Below, piece after piece: positions 43,394 through 52,887 of a stretch of 64,000 nt of DNA. A model generated the notes under the pieces. The model did no database searches, had not been told where the DNA came from, and was given only the letters and a program-made list of their open reading frames with translations. Position 1 is the first letter of the stretch; each line of letters starts with the position of its first letter. The translations under genes were made by a program, and so were the position numbers. Source of the stretch: Suilimivivens sp009774465 (GTDB lineage Bacteria; Bacillota; Clostridia; Lachnospirales; Lachnospiraceae); assembly GCA_947382645.1 (NCBI GenBank), contig CANDAE010000005.1, positions 1 through 64,000 on the forward strand. The letters run 5' to 3'.

Positions 43394-45637
43394 CCGATAC
43401 ATTGCCGGTGTAACTTTATTTAACTTTTTAAGCATTCTGTTAAAATGCTCTACATTATGATATCCCACCATCTCAGATATCTCGTATACTTTAAAGATAG
43501 TTGTTTTTAAAAGTTCCTTTGCTTTCTGCATCCTTAAGGCTGTCAAATAAGAAGAAAATGTTTCCCCCGCTTCTTTAGTGAATCGATTCGTAAAGTATTT
43601 TTCATTTAATCCCACATATTCCGCTACTTTTAGTAAAGATAACTCCGGATCTTCATAATGATCCGATATATAACGCTTTGCCTTAATAATCACGTCCGTT
43701 TCCGACACATTAAGCTTGGAAGCAGAATAGTCCATGATCCATGCAAAATAATTGGTAAGCCACAGCTTCATACTCCTGCTGTCCTCAATCCGCCCTATTT
43801 TATCCCGATAATTATATTGCTGTCCAAATATATCAGCAAAATTGGAATTATCACTGCTAAAACGGTTTCCAATGGCCAAAATCAGGGCAAACACCATTTT
43901 TCTGTTTTTATGCATATCCTGATTTGTAAATTCTGCAAACATTTTTTCTTTCTCTTCCGCCAGATTTTTTTCATCTGCAATATAAAGCGCTCCTGCTATC
44001 CTTTTATATTTCTTTGCCATCTCCAGAATATCCTGTTTCTCCTGTCTGTCCACGCTTAAATCAATCATAGCGCCTTCACCAAAAAGATGCCTTAGACATA
44101 TCTTTTCTTTTATATCCTGAATGCCTCCCTGGAAAACTTCATACCCAAAAAGCTTTTCACTTATGCAAACTGAAATTTTAGCCTCAAATTCCTTTCCTGC
44201 TTCCCTTTGCAGCTCCCTTACCATTTTTGTAATCCTGTCTATATATTCCTCCTCCATCACTCTGTAAAAGACAAAGATAAAACGGGATGTTTCAATGTAG
44301 GCAAAGCATCTTGAAGCATATCTTGGATTTCTTTCAAAGCTGTTCTTTAAATTCAGTACCAGATCTTTTTCATTTTCCGTCTGATTTTCATAGGTAACAT
44401 AAAGCCCCAGTAAAACATAATCTTCCACGAAAAATTCTTTTATTCTCTGGTTCACTTCCTTCGGCGTCATTTCTTTTTTCATCATGGCGGCAAAATACTC
44501 TTCCGGTTTTAAATCAATACTGCGGATTCTCTCCTCGTATTCTCCGATTAACACCTTAAGCCGCCTCACCATCGCATTAAACTGGTGAATCATTCCCCGA
44601 ACCTCAGACTGTCCGCTGGGCGAAATATGTATGTCAAGATTTCCTTCCTCTACCTGCTGCAGCCCTTTACTCATCTCCTCAACAGGCTTTACAATACTTC
44701 TAAGAAAGTATCTGGAATAATACCCGGCAAACAGAAGCACAGCAATCACCGCAAAAAGTACCAATATTGCACTGTTCCAGTATTCCACTGTCAAATCTTT
44801 GGTTTTGATATAGCTTTCAATGTACCAGATGCTGTCATTAAGCTCCAGAGGCGTCTTTACACAGGTATATTTCTTATCATACAGATTAATTTCATTCTCA
44901 TCTTCTATCGTAGAAAATATAAGAGTTCCTTCCTCATCCCGGATTTGTGTGATACCAAGCTTGTTTTTTCCTGCAAGATAGCTTTGATTATATTCACGTA
45001 TCCGATTGGCTGCATCAGTAGACTGATAAAAAACTACCATTTCTATTTTCTGGGAACGATCTGTGGTCACATCCGGCGCCAATGCAAAAACCAGAATCAA
45101 AAGATCCTTTTTTCCTCCCACATACAAATCATTTAAAGATACCGTATCATAATGCCCCAGACAAACTGTATTGCTTTTTTCAAGCGCCTTTTGATACCAG
45201 ACCATCTGTCGGATTTCATCACCTGTACGATTGATTTCATTTTTGATATACGTCCGTTTTCCATCCTTCATATAAAACTCAACTGAAATAATATCTTTTA
45301 CAGGTTCCAATGCCAGATTTCCCGCCTGCTGAAGCTTTTGTTCATATTCATAGCGTCTACTGTAATCAAAAGTGTCTGTTTCTGCCGCATAGGCAAGTAT
45401 TTCACTGTTATTTGTATTAATCAAATGTGAAAGCCGCATTGACATCACATCAATATCAGAGGACAGCTCCGCAATTACTGTTTCCTGGGCCTGTTTGATA
45501 TTTTCAATTGCCTGCTTTTTAAACTGCTTATTTAAAATAAAAAGGGCAATTACCAGAACGATCAGTATTGGAATCACAATAAAAAATAAAAACGAAAAAT
45601 AATATGCTGATTTTAAAGGCAGCTTCTTTCTTTTCAT
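43382..45637 (-). CDS. Membrane sensor-regulator: extracytoplasmic sensor, HAMP and AraC DNA-binding domain
   Basis: A 751-residue one-component regulator. Two membrane segments (about 11-31 and 285-307) enclose an extracytoplasmic, probably Cache-type sensor domain. A HAMP region follows (SIVKPVEEMSKGLQQVEEGNLD). The C-terminal 100 residues hold two AraC helix-turn-helices (LLKVAEYVGLNEKYFTNRF and YEISEMVGYHNVEHFNRML). Such proteins sense extracellular sugars or the binding protein and activate adjacent importer genes. It lies directly upstream of the galactoside operon on the same strand and is ended by its own terminator. Confidence 0.92.
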   Translation of the reverse strand: MKRKKLPLKSAYYFSFLFFIVIPILIVLVIALFILNKQFKKQAIENIKQAQETVIAELSSDIDVMSMRLSHLINTNNSEILAYAAETDTFDYSRRYEYEQKLQQAGNLALEPVKDIISVEFYMKDGKRTYIKNEINRTGDEIRQMVWYQKALEKSNTVCLGHYDTVSLNDLYVGGKKDLLILVFALAPDVTTDRSQKIEMVVFYQSTDAANRIREYNQSYLAGKNKLGITQIRDEEGTLIFSTIEDENEINLYDKKYTCVKTPLELNDSIWYIESYIKTKDLTVEYWNSAILVLFAVIAVLLFAGYYSRYFLRSIVKPVEEMSKGLQQVEEGNLDIHISPSGQSEVRGMIHQFNAMVRRLKVLIGEYEERIRSIDLKPEEYFAAMMKKEMTPKEVNQRIKEFFVEDYVLLGLYVTYENQTENEKDLVLNLKNSFERNPRYASRCFAYIETSRFIFVFYRVMEEEYIDRITKMVRELQREAGKEFEAKISVCISEKLFGYEVFQGGIQDIKEKICLRHLFGEGAMIDLSVDRQEKQDILEMAKKYKRIAGALYIADEKNLAEEKEKMFAEFTNQDMHKNRKMVFALILAIGNRFSSDNSNFADIFGQQYNYRDKIGRIEDSRSMKLWLTNYFAWIMDYSASKLNVSETDVIIKAKRYISDHYEDPELSLLKVAEYVGLNEKYFTNRFTKEAGETFSSYLTALRMQKAKELLKTTIFKVYEISEMVGYHNVEHFNRMLKKLNKVTPAMYRKTM

Positions 45638-45650
45638 AAGCTATGCTCCT

Positions 45651-46421
45651 TTATTGTCCGAAATCGATCAAATCCTTTATCACTTCACCCGCCATAATAA
45701 GTCCTGCCACCGAAGGCACAAAGGCATTGCTTCCGGGAATCTGCCGGCGTCTGCTTCCTGTTTCCTTATTCTCCTCACAGTTTTCCCTTTCCGATTCCGG
45801 CATCCCTTCGGAAACTGTATCAAAATCTATGGGCGTCAGTGCCTCTTCCTTTGAGTAAACCACTTTCAGCCCTTTAACTCCTCTTTTTTTCAATTCTCTT
45901 CTCATCACCTTTGCAAGTGGGCAGACGCTTGTCTCATAAATATCTGCCACTTCAAAAGCTGTGGGATCTATTTTATTGCCTGCTCCCATAGAACTGATAA
46001 TGGGAACGCCTGCCTGCTGCGCCCTGATGGCAAGCTCTATCTTTCCAGCTACCGTATCAATGGCATCCACCACATAGTCATACCTGGAAAAGTCAAACTG
46101 GTCAGCAGTTTCCGGCAGGAAAAAAACCTGGTGTTTATAAATGACCACATCCGGATTGATTTCCTTCATTCTTTCTTCTGCCGCATCAACTTTATATTGT
46201 CCCAGCGTTCTGTGCGTTGTAATAATCTGGCGGTTTAAATTTGACAAACATATTTTGTCATTATCAACAATATCTATCGAACCTATGCCGCTTCGCACCA
46301 GTGCCTCCAGTGCATGTCCTCCTACCCCGCCGATTCCAAACACTGCCACTTTCGCCTGTGCAAGATGTTCCATCGCCTTTTTCCCAAAAAGTCGTTCCGT
46401 TCTTGAAAACTGCTCTGACAT
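45651..46421 (-). CDS. tcdA: tRNA threonylcarbamoyladenosine dehydratase
   Basis: A 256-residue E1-like ATP-dependent enzyme that cyclises t6A at position 37 of ANN-decoding tRNAs. The nucleotide-binding motif is VFGIGGVGGHALEALVRSG, followed by DNDKICLSNLNRQ and a conserved VCPLAKVMRRELKK segment with Cys. Length is normal. ATG 46421 follows AAGGAG; the upstream ATG 46439 lacks a site. The sensor-regulator gene follows by 13 bp, which is probably coincidental. Confidence 0.94.
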   Translation of the reverse strand: MSEQFSRTERLFGKKAMEHLAQAKVAVFGIGGVGGHALEALVRSGIGSIDIVDNDKICLSNLNRQIITTHRTLGQYKVDAAEERMKEINPDVVIYKHQVFFLPETADQFDFSRYDYVVDAIDTVAGKIELAIRAQQAGVPIISSMGAGNKIDPTAFEVADIYETSVCPLAKVMRRELKKRGVKGLKVVYSKEEALTPIDFDTVSEGMPESERENCEENKETGSRRRQIPGSNAFVPSVAGLIMAGEVIKDLIDFGQ

Positions 46422-46504
46422 GTGCTGTCTCCTTTTCATCTAAATTCCATTTATGTAATTACAGAGCTTACTTAGTCTATTTTATGACATTTATGCTATA
46501 CAAC

Positions 46505-46530
46505 ATGTGCGGCAGTTTCCTGCCGCACAT
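46505..46530 (-). terminator. Hairpin after glgP
   Basis: ATGTGCGGCAG (46505-46515) and CTGCCGCACAT (46520-46530) form a perfect 11-bp stem with a TTTC loop, 20 bases after the glgP stop. The following minus-strand sequence (GTTGTATAGC) is only weakly T-rich. Confidence 0.55.
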
Positions 46531-46549
46531 ACGCAACTTTTATCAAGTT

Positions 46550-49051
46550 TTATTTTTTCCTTTTGGGAAGTGCTACCTTATCCAGATGCCAGATCTCATC
46601 CACATATTCCTGAATGGTTCTGTCAGATGTAAATTTACCACTGCATGCCACATTTAAGATAGCGCTTCTTGCCCATCCCTTTTCATCACGGTAAGCTTTT
46701 TCTACCTTTTTCTGCGCTTCCGCATATGCCTTAAAGTCTTTTAAAATAAAGTAAGTGTCTGCCTTTGAAGTGCTTAATGTATTTAGCAGTGAATTATAAA
46801 GGGTACGGAATCTGTCAGGATCATTTGGTGAAAATGTTCCATTAATCAACTGCATCAACACTTTTCTCACATCCGGATCATTGTTGAAAATCTCTGTTGG
46901 ATCATATCCGCCATGATTCTCATAATTAATTACTTCATCTGACGAAAGACCAAAGATAAATGCATTCTCTTCCCCCACTTCTTCCACGATCTCCACATTT
47001 GCACCATCCATCGTGCCAATGGTCAATGCGCCATTTAACATGAATTTCATATTTCCTGTGCCGGATGCTTCCTTACTTGCTGTTGAAATCTGCTCGGAAA
47101 CATCTGCTGCTGCAAAAATAAGCTCTGCATTGGACACTCTGTAGTTTTCTATAAATACGACTTTGATTTTTCCCTTGATGGCAGGATCGTTATTTACCAC
47201 ATCTGCCACTGAAGTAATCAGCTTGATGGTCATTTTTGCGTTATAATATCCTGCTGCCGCCTTTGCTCCAAAGATAAATGTTCTGGGGTAAAAATCCATA
47301 TCAGGATTATCCTTAAGCTGGTTATACAGATACATTACATGGAGAATATTTAAAAGCTGGCGTTTGTATTCATGAAGTCTCTTAACCTGCACATCAAAAA
47401 TAGAACGGGGATCAACTTCAATTCCGTTATGCTCCTGAATATAGCGCGCCAGACGCACTTTATTCTGATATTTAATGTTCATAAACTCCTGCTGGGCCTT
47501 CTCATCATCTGCATAAATCTTTAATCTGCTGATTTTAGGAAGATCTGTAATCCAGTCATTGCCCACATGGGCAGTTACCCAATCGGCAAGAAGCGGATTT
47601 CCATGAAGCAGGAAACGTCTCTGTGTAATGCCATTGGTTTTATTATTAAATTTATCAGGCATCATTTCATAGAAATCTTTCAGCTCCTGATTCTTTAAGA
47701 TTTCCGTATGAAGCCTTGCCACGCCGTTTACAGAAAAGCCTGCCACAATTGCAAGATGAGCCATTTTCACCTGTCCGTCATAAATGATTGCCATCTTACG
47801 GATCTTTTCCTGATTGCCGGGATACATTTCCTGTATTCTGATAATAAATCTGCGGTTAATTTCTTCAATGATCTGATAAATTCTGGGAAGCAGCCTTGAG
47901 AACAGTTCAATCGGCCATTTTTCCAATGCTTCCGACATAATTGTATGATTGGTGTATGCGCAGGTTTTCGTGGTAACTGCCCATGCCTCATCCCATGTTA
48001 AGTAGAATTCGTCCATAAGAATTCTCATTAATTCTGCGATTGCTACCGTAGGATGGGTATCATTTAGCTGGAAGGTAACTTTCTCATAAAACTTTCTTAT
48101 ATTATCATGACTTCTCATATATTTGGCAACTGCTGCCTGTACGGAAGCAGAAATAAAGAAATACTGCTGTTTTAAGCGGAGTTCTTTTCCCGCATAATGA
48201 TTATCATTGGGATAAAGAACTTCCACAATATTCCTTGCCAGATTTTCCTGCTCAACTGCCTTCTGGTAATCCCCCTTGTCAAAGGAATCCAGCTTAAAGC
48301 ATTCCACCGGCTCCGCATCCCAGATGCGAAGCGTGTTTACCATTCCATTTCCATAACCTACAATGGGAAGATCATATGGAACCGCTTTAACGCTCTGATA
48401 ACCTTCCTGGACAAAATTGCTTCTTCCGTTTTCATCTATATGTACATTTACGTATCCGCCAAACTTAACTTCCTTTGCATACTCAGGCCTGCGAAGCTCA
48501 AAAGGATTTCCATCCACCAGCCAGTTATCCGGCACCTCCACCTGATAACCATCCCTGACTTCCTGCTTAAACATTCCATAGCGGTATCTGATGCCGCATC
48601 CGTAAGCTTCATATCCCAACGTGGCAAGAGAATCCAGAAAGCATGCTGCAAGGCGTCCCAAACCGCCATTTCCAAGAGCGGGATCCGGCTCCTGGTCTTC
48701 AACAACATTCAGATCAAGTCCCAGTTCCTCCATTACTTCCTTTACCGGCTGGTAAGCCTGCAGGTTAATAATATTGTTTCCAAGAGCACGCCCCATAAGG
48801 AATTCCATAGACATATAATAAACCATCTTGGGATCCTGTTTTTCAAATTCCTTTTGAGATGTCAGCCAGTTATCAACCACAGCGTCCTTGATTGCATAGG
48901 CAACAGCCTGAAAAATCTGCTGCTGGCTGGCCTCTTCCAGTGTCTTTCTGTATAATGTTTTTATATTATACAGGACGCTTCTTTTAAACAGTTCCTTATC
49001 AAAAGTAGGTGATACTGGCACTGATGCCGGTGCCGCCGTTTTTTTAATCAT
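46550..49051 (-). CDS. glgP: Glycogen/alpha-glucan phosphorylase
   Basis: An 833-residue PLP enzyme that releases glucose-1-phosphate from glycogen or maltodextrin. The PLP site EASGTGNMKFMLNGALTIGT is present, and MEFLMGRALGNN and GNGGLGRLAACFLDSLATLG are standard N-terminal blocks. Full family length. GGAGG six bases before ATG 49051. No other glycogen genes are adjacent; it has its own promoter. Confidence 0.97.
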   Translation of the reverse strand: MIKKTAAPASVPVSPTFDKELFKRSVLYNIKTLYRKTLEEASQQQIFQAVAYAIKDAVVDNWLTSQKEFEKQDPKMVYYMSMEFLMGRALGNNIINLQAYQPVKEVMEELGLDLNVVEDQEPDPALGNGGLGRLAACFLDSLATLGYEAYGCGIRYRYGMFKQEVRDGYQVEVPDNWLVDGNPFELRRPEYAKEVKFGGYVNVHIDENGRSNFVQEGYQSVKAVPYDLPIVGYGNGMVNTLRIWDAEPVECFKLDSFDKGDYQKAVEQENLARNIVEVLYPNDNHYAGKELRLKQQYFFISASVQAAVAKYMRSHDNIRKFYEKVTFQLNDTHPTVAIAELMRILMDEFYLTWDEAWAVTTKTCAYTNHTIMSEALEKWPIELFSRLLPRIYQIIEEINRRFIIRIQEMYPGNQEKIRKMAIIYDGQVKMAHLAIVAGFSVNGVARLHTEILKNQELKDFYEMMPDKFNNKTNGITQRRFLLHGNPLLADWVTAHVGNDWITDLPKISRLKIYADDEKAQQEFMNIKYQNKVRLARYIQEHNGIEVDPRSIFDVQVKRLHEYKRQLLNILHVMYLYNQLKDNPDMDFYPRTFIFGAKAAAGYYNAKMTIKLITSVADVVNNDPAIKGKIKVVFIENYRVSNAELIFAAADVSEQISTASKEASGTGNMKFMLNGALTIGTMDGANVEIVEEVGEENAFIFGLSSDEVINYENHGGYDPTEIFNNDPDVRKVLMQLINGTFSPNDPDRFRTLYNSLLNTLSTSKADTYFILKDFKAYAEAQKKVEKAYRDEKGWARSAILNVACSGKFTSDRTIQEYVDEIWHLDKVALPKRKK

Positions 49052-49101
49052 AGTTTACCTCCACTCCATTGGTTTTATTTTTTGTAAATTATTTCCAAAA
49101 T

Positions 49102-49130
49102 ATTATACTATATCCGGCGAAAAATCACAA
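49102..49130 (-). promoter_or_regulatory. Promoter of glgP
   Basis: TTGTGA (49125-49130) and TATAAT (49102-49107) are 17 bases apart on the minus strand, in the 86-bp gap to ileS. Confidence 0.75.
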
Positions 49131-49137
49131 GATTTGC

Positions 49138-52100
49138 TCATATCTTCTCCACACCAATTATAACCTTTTCTCCATTTACATTCCATTCCTTCGTATTTGC
49201 AGTTTCTGTATCCGTAAAGATCTCGTCTGCTAATACCTTTTCTGCAATTGCCGGCTTATTTTTCATAACGATCTGAGCCACTTTAGCATTTCCATTTACA
49301 GACACTTTAATATGATCCATAACTTCAAATCCTGCATCCTTACGCATGGTCTGAATTTTACTGATCACCTCATAGACAAATCCTTCTTCTATCAGTTCTT
49401 CGGAAAGATTGGTATCCAATACCACCGTGGTATAGTTATCAGCCTCAGTCACAAATCCTGCCTTCTGCGCCGCTTCAATCAGCAGATCTTCTTCTGCAAG
49501 AGAAATCTCCACACCATTTACTTCAAATTTAAGCGCCCCTTCCGCCTTTAACTGTTTCATGGCGCAGGTTCCGTCCACTGCCTGAAGATATTCCCTGATG
49601 CCTCCAAGCTGCTTTCCATACTTAGGCCCTACTGTTTTCAACTGAGGCTTAAAGCTGTAACTGGTAAGATCGCTTACATCCTCCTTAAATACTGCTTCTT
49701 TTATATTCAGTTCATCTTCAATAATATTTTTAAAGTATTCATCAAGGGTATGAGGCGCTTTCACATACATAACCCCGATAGGCTGGCGGTTTTTGATATT
49801 TGCAGCATTACGGGCAGCGCGTCCCATTACTACAATATCCAGCACCTCCTCCATGCTCTCCTCCAGCTTTTTATCAATCATAGCCACATCCGCTTTCGGG
49901 AAATCACACAGATGAATGCTTTCCGGCGCTTCCTTATCGTTGCTCTTTACCAGATTTAAATAAATCTCCTCTGTCATAAAAGGAATCATCGGCGCTGCAC
50001 ACTTGCAGATTTCCACCAGCGCAGTATAAAGCGTCATATATGCGTTGATCTTATCCTGTTCCATGCCCTTTGCCCAGAAACGCTCACGACAGCGGCGCAC
50101 ATACCAGTTGCTCATCTCATCCACAAAATTATCCAAAACCCTTGCTGCTTCGGGAATTCTGTAATTATCCAGATTTACATCTACCTCTTTAATTGCAGTA
50201 TTCAGCTTGGACAAAAGCCATTTGTCCATCACGGGAAGCTGGTCGTACTTAAGGGTATATTTTGTTGCATCAAAATTATCTATATTTGCATAAAGGATAA
50301 AGAACGCGTAAGTGTTCCATAAGGTTCCAAGGAATTTGCGCTGTCCCTCCATCACTGCCTTGCCATGAAATCTGTTGGGAAGCCAGGGTGCGGAATTAAT
50401 ATAAAAATACCAGCGGATGGCATCTGCGCCGTAAGTGGAAAGGGCCTCAAAAGGATCTACCGCATTTCCTTTAGACTTGCTCATTTTCTGTCCGTTTTCA
50501 TCCTGCACATGTCCAAGCACAATTACATTTTCGTAAGGAGCTCTGTTAAACAGCAGAGTAGATTCCGCCATCAGGGAATAAAACCAGCCTCTGGTCTGAT
50601 CCACTGCTTCTGAAATAAACTGAGCAGGAAACTGCGCTTCAAACAGCTCCTTATTTTCAAAGGGATAATGATGCTGCGCAAAAGGCATTGCACCTGAGTC
50701 AAACCAGCAGTCAATTACCTCCGGCACTCTCTTCATAGTCTTGCCGCACTTAAGGCAGGTACAGGTAATTTCATCAATATACGGTCTGTGCAGTTCCACT
50801 GTCTTTGCCAAAGGATTGCCGCTTAATTTTTCCAGTTCTTCTCTGGAACCGATGGCCTGCTGGTGTCCACAGCCCTCGCACTCCCAGATGTTTAAAGGCG
50901 TTCCCCAATAACGGTTTCTGGAAACACCCCAGTCCTGGATATTTTCAAGCCAGTTTCCAAAGCGTCCTTCCCCGATAGATTCGGGAATCCAGTTAACTGT
51001 CTTATTATTACGTACCAGATCATCACGCACTGCTGTCATCTTAATAAACCAGGATTCTCTTGCATAGTAAATAAGCGGAGTGTCGCATCTCCAGCAGAAA
51101 GGATAGTCATGCTCAAATTTAGGCGCATCAAACAGCTTTCCTTCCCTGTCAAGATCAATTAAAATATCCTTGTCCGCATCCTTTACAAATTTGCCGGCAT
51201 AGGGAGTCTCCTCAGTCATGTTTCCTTTGCCATCTACAAACTGAACAAAAGGCAGATCATATTTCCTTCCCACCTGGGCATCATCCTCACCAAAAGCAGG
51301 TGCAATATGAACAATACCGGTACCGTCTGTCATGGTAACATAATTGTCACAGGTCACATAATGTCCTTTTTTGTGCTGTTTTTCTGCGGACTCTCCCGCA
51401 CAGACAAACAAAGGCTCATATGCTTTGTATTCCAGATCTTTTCCCGCATACGTCTCCAGAATTTCATATGCATCTTTTCCCTCTTCAGCAAGTTTTCCCA
51501 ATACGGTATCAAGCAGGGCCTGCGCCAGATAATAAATATTGCCATCTGCCGCTTTTACCTTTACGTAGGTTTCCTCCGGATTCACGCAAAGGGCCACGTT
51601 GGAAGGCAGTGTCCAGGGCGTTGTAGTCCATGCCAGAAAATAGGCGTCTTCTCCCACCACCTTAAAGCGCACTACAGCAGAACGCTCTTTAACTGCCTTA
51701 TACCCCTGGGCAACTTCATGGGATGAAAGGGGAGTGCCGCATCTGGGGCAGTAGGGAACAATTTTAAATCCCTTGTAAAGCAGTCCTTTATCCCAGATCT
51801 GTTTTAGTGCCCACCATTCTGACTCAATAAAATCATCATGATAAGTCACGTAAGGATCATCCATATCCGCCCAGAATCCCACTGTCGCGGAAAAATCCTC
51901 CCACATGCCTTTGTATTTCCATACACTTTCCTTACATTTATCAATAAAAGGAGCCAGACCATATTCCTCAATCTGCTCTTTTCCATCCAGGCCGAGCAGC
52001 GTTTCCACTTCCAGTTCCACCGGAAGTCCATGTGTATCCCATCCTGCTTTTCTGGGCACCATATATCCCTTCATGGTACGGTATCTGGGAATCATATCCT

Positions 52101-52293
52101 TGATAACACGGGTTAACACATGACCAATATGAGGTTTTCCATTTGCGGTGGGAGGGCCGTCATAAAAGGTGTATGTGGGGCCTTCCTTTCTGTTTTCCAT
52201 GCTTTTTTTGAAAATGTCATTTTCCCGCCAGAACTTTTCGATTTCCTTTTCCCTGTTCACAAAATTTAAGTCTGTAGATACTTTCTGATACAT
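49138..52293 (-). CDS. ileS: Isoleucyl-tRNA synthetase
   Basis: A 1051-residue class I synthetase that charges tRNA-Ile. HIGH-type motif is PHIGHVLTR and the second motif is QKMSKSKGN. CP1 editing-domain sequence LAWTTTPWTLPSN is intact. The length and the long C-terminal extension without the zinc Cys end of E. coli IleRS fit the eukaryote-like type 2 group, which is often less sensitive to mupirocin. AAGGA precedes ATG 52293. A T-box leader with an Ile specifier lies upstream. Confidence 0.97.
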   Translation of the reverse strand: MYQKVSTDLNFVNREKEIEKFWRENDIFKKSMENRKEGPTYTFYDGPPTANGKPHIGHVLTRVIKDMIPRYRTMKGYMVPRKAGWDTHGLPVELEVETLLGLDGKEQIEEYGLAPFIDKCKESVWKYKGMWEDFSATVGFWADMDDPYVTYHDDFIESEWWALKQIWDKGLLYKGFKIVPYCPRCGTPLSSHEVAQGYKAVKERSAVVRFKVVGEDAYFLAWTTTPWTLPSNVALCVNPEETYVKVKAADGNIYYLAQALLDTVLGKLAEEGKDAYEILETYAGKDLEYKAYEPLFVCAGESAEKQHKKGHYVTCDNYVTMTDGTGIVHIAPAFGEDDAQVGRKYDLPFVQFVDGKGNMTEETPYAGKFVKDADKDILIDLDREGKLFDAPKFEHDYPFCWRCDTPLIYYARESWFIKMTAVRDDLVRNNKTVNWIPESIGEGRFGNWLENIQDWGVSRNRYWGTPLNIWECEGCGHQQAIGSREELEKLSGNPLAKTVELHRPYIDEITCTCLKCGKTMKRVPEVIDCWFDSGAMPFAQHHYPFENKELFEAQFPAQFISEAVDQTRGWFYSLMAESTLLFNRAPYENVIVLGHVQDENGQKMSKSKGNAVDPFEALSTYGADAIRWYFYINSAPWLPNRFHGKAVMEGQRKFLGTLWNTYAFFILYANIDNFDATKYTLKYDQLPVMDKWLLSKLNTAIKEVDVNLDNYRIPEAARVLDNFVDEMSNWYVRRCRERFWAKGMEQDKINAYMTLYTALVEICKCAAPMIPFMTEEIYLNLVKSNDKEAPESIHLCDFPKADVAMIDKKLEESMEEVLDIVVMGRAARNAANIKNRQPIGVMYVKAPHTLDEYFKNIIEDELNIKEAVFKEDVSDLTSYSFKPQLKTVGPKYGKQLGGIREYLQAVDGTCAMKQLKAEGALKFEVNGVEISLAEEDLLIEAAQKAGFVTEADNYTTVVLDTNLSEELIEEGFVYEVISKIQTMRKDAGFEVMDHIKVSVNGNAKVAQIVMKNKPAIAEKVLADEIFTDTETANTKEWNVNGEKVIIGVEKI

Positions 52294-52391
52294 AACTATT
52301 TCCTTTCTTTTTTGATTTTGGGCTGTTTCATCTGCATTTATACGGTTTAAAATGTTATTATTTCAATTTGAAACTGTTGGTTTTACCCGTC

Positions 52392-52620
52392 AAAAAAACC
52401 CCGTCCGTAAATAGGACGGGGCCCACTTAGCCACGTTAAACCACCTGTTTACTCATACGCACCGATTAAAAATACGGATTAATATGCCATCCTGTAACGG
52501 AGGATACCGGCCAAACCTACTTGCCATACGCTTTCAGTCCGCGGCTCAGAAGTGATATTCGCTGCTTTTCTACTAATACCGGCTCTCACCTTTTCCGGCT
52601 CTCTTAAATGTTCAAAAAAC
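52392..52620 (-). promoter_or_regulatory. T-box riboswitch leader of ileS
   Basis: On the minus strand: a stem-I region with AGAATATCACTTCTGAG-like internal loop, where ATC (52556-52554) is the candidate Ile specifier codon; a stem with CCGTTA loop (52489-52505); a T-box-like AGGTGG element (52446-52441); and an intrinsic terminator, CCCCGTCC/GGACGGGG (52399-52421) with seven Ts (52398-52392). Uncharged tRNA-Ile would favour the antiterminator. The remaining part of the 594-bp gap holds the promoters listed separately; nothing else was seen. Confidence 0.88.
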
Positions 52621-52654
52621 AGTTACTGTCTTCATCATCGCCTTTACTTTTAAA

Positions 52655-52684
52655 AACGTACATCAAAAAGACCGGTTTTGTCAA
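52655..52684 (-). promoter_or_regulatory. Likely promoter of the T-box/ileS transcript
   Basis: TTGACA (52679-52684) and the weak -10 TACGTT (52655-52660) are 18 bases apart on the minus strand, just ahead of the leader RNA. Confidence 0.5.
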
Positions 52685-52774
52685 GTGGTTGCATTAAATT
52701 ATTTTCTATTTTATAAATAAATGACTACTATTTGCACAGGGCACAAGAAAAATACGGAAAAGTTCTAAAATACA

Positions 52775-52803
52775 TAGACGGGTGCTTTTTCCTGATGTAA
52801 AAT
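52775..52803 (+). promoter_or_regulatory. Promoter of the Eis-like acetyltransferase gene
   Basis: TAGACG (52775-52780) and TAAAAT (52798-52803) are 17 bases apart. A small CCGCC-AAA-GGCGG hairpin lies in the leader at about 52823-52835. Confidence 0.55.
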
Positions 52804-52887
52804 AAACAGGTAATTGTTTGTACCGCCAAAGGCGGCATGGCGGGAAGATTGAATCATCTCTTCTCCGCTTCGGAAAGGCATCAAATT

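Noticed and set aside
46505..46530. Strong intrinsic terminator after glgP
   Set aside because: The stem is perfect but the following sequence has no T-run, so it is listed only with low confidence.
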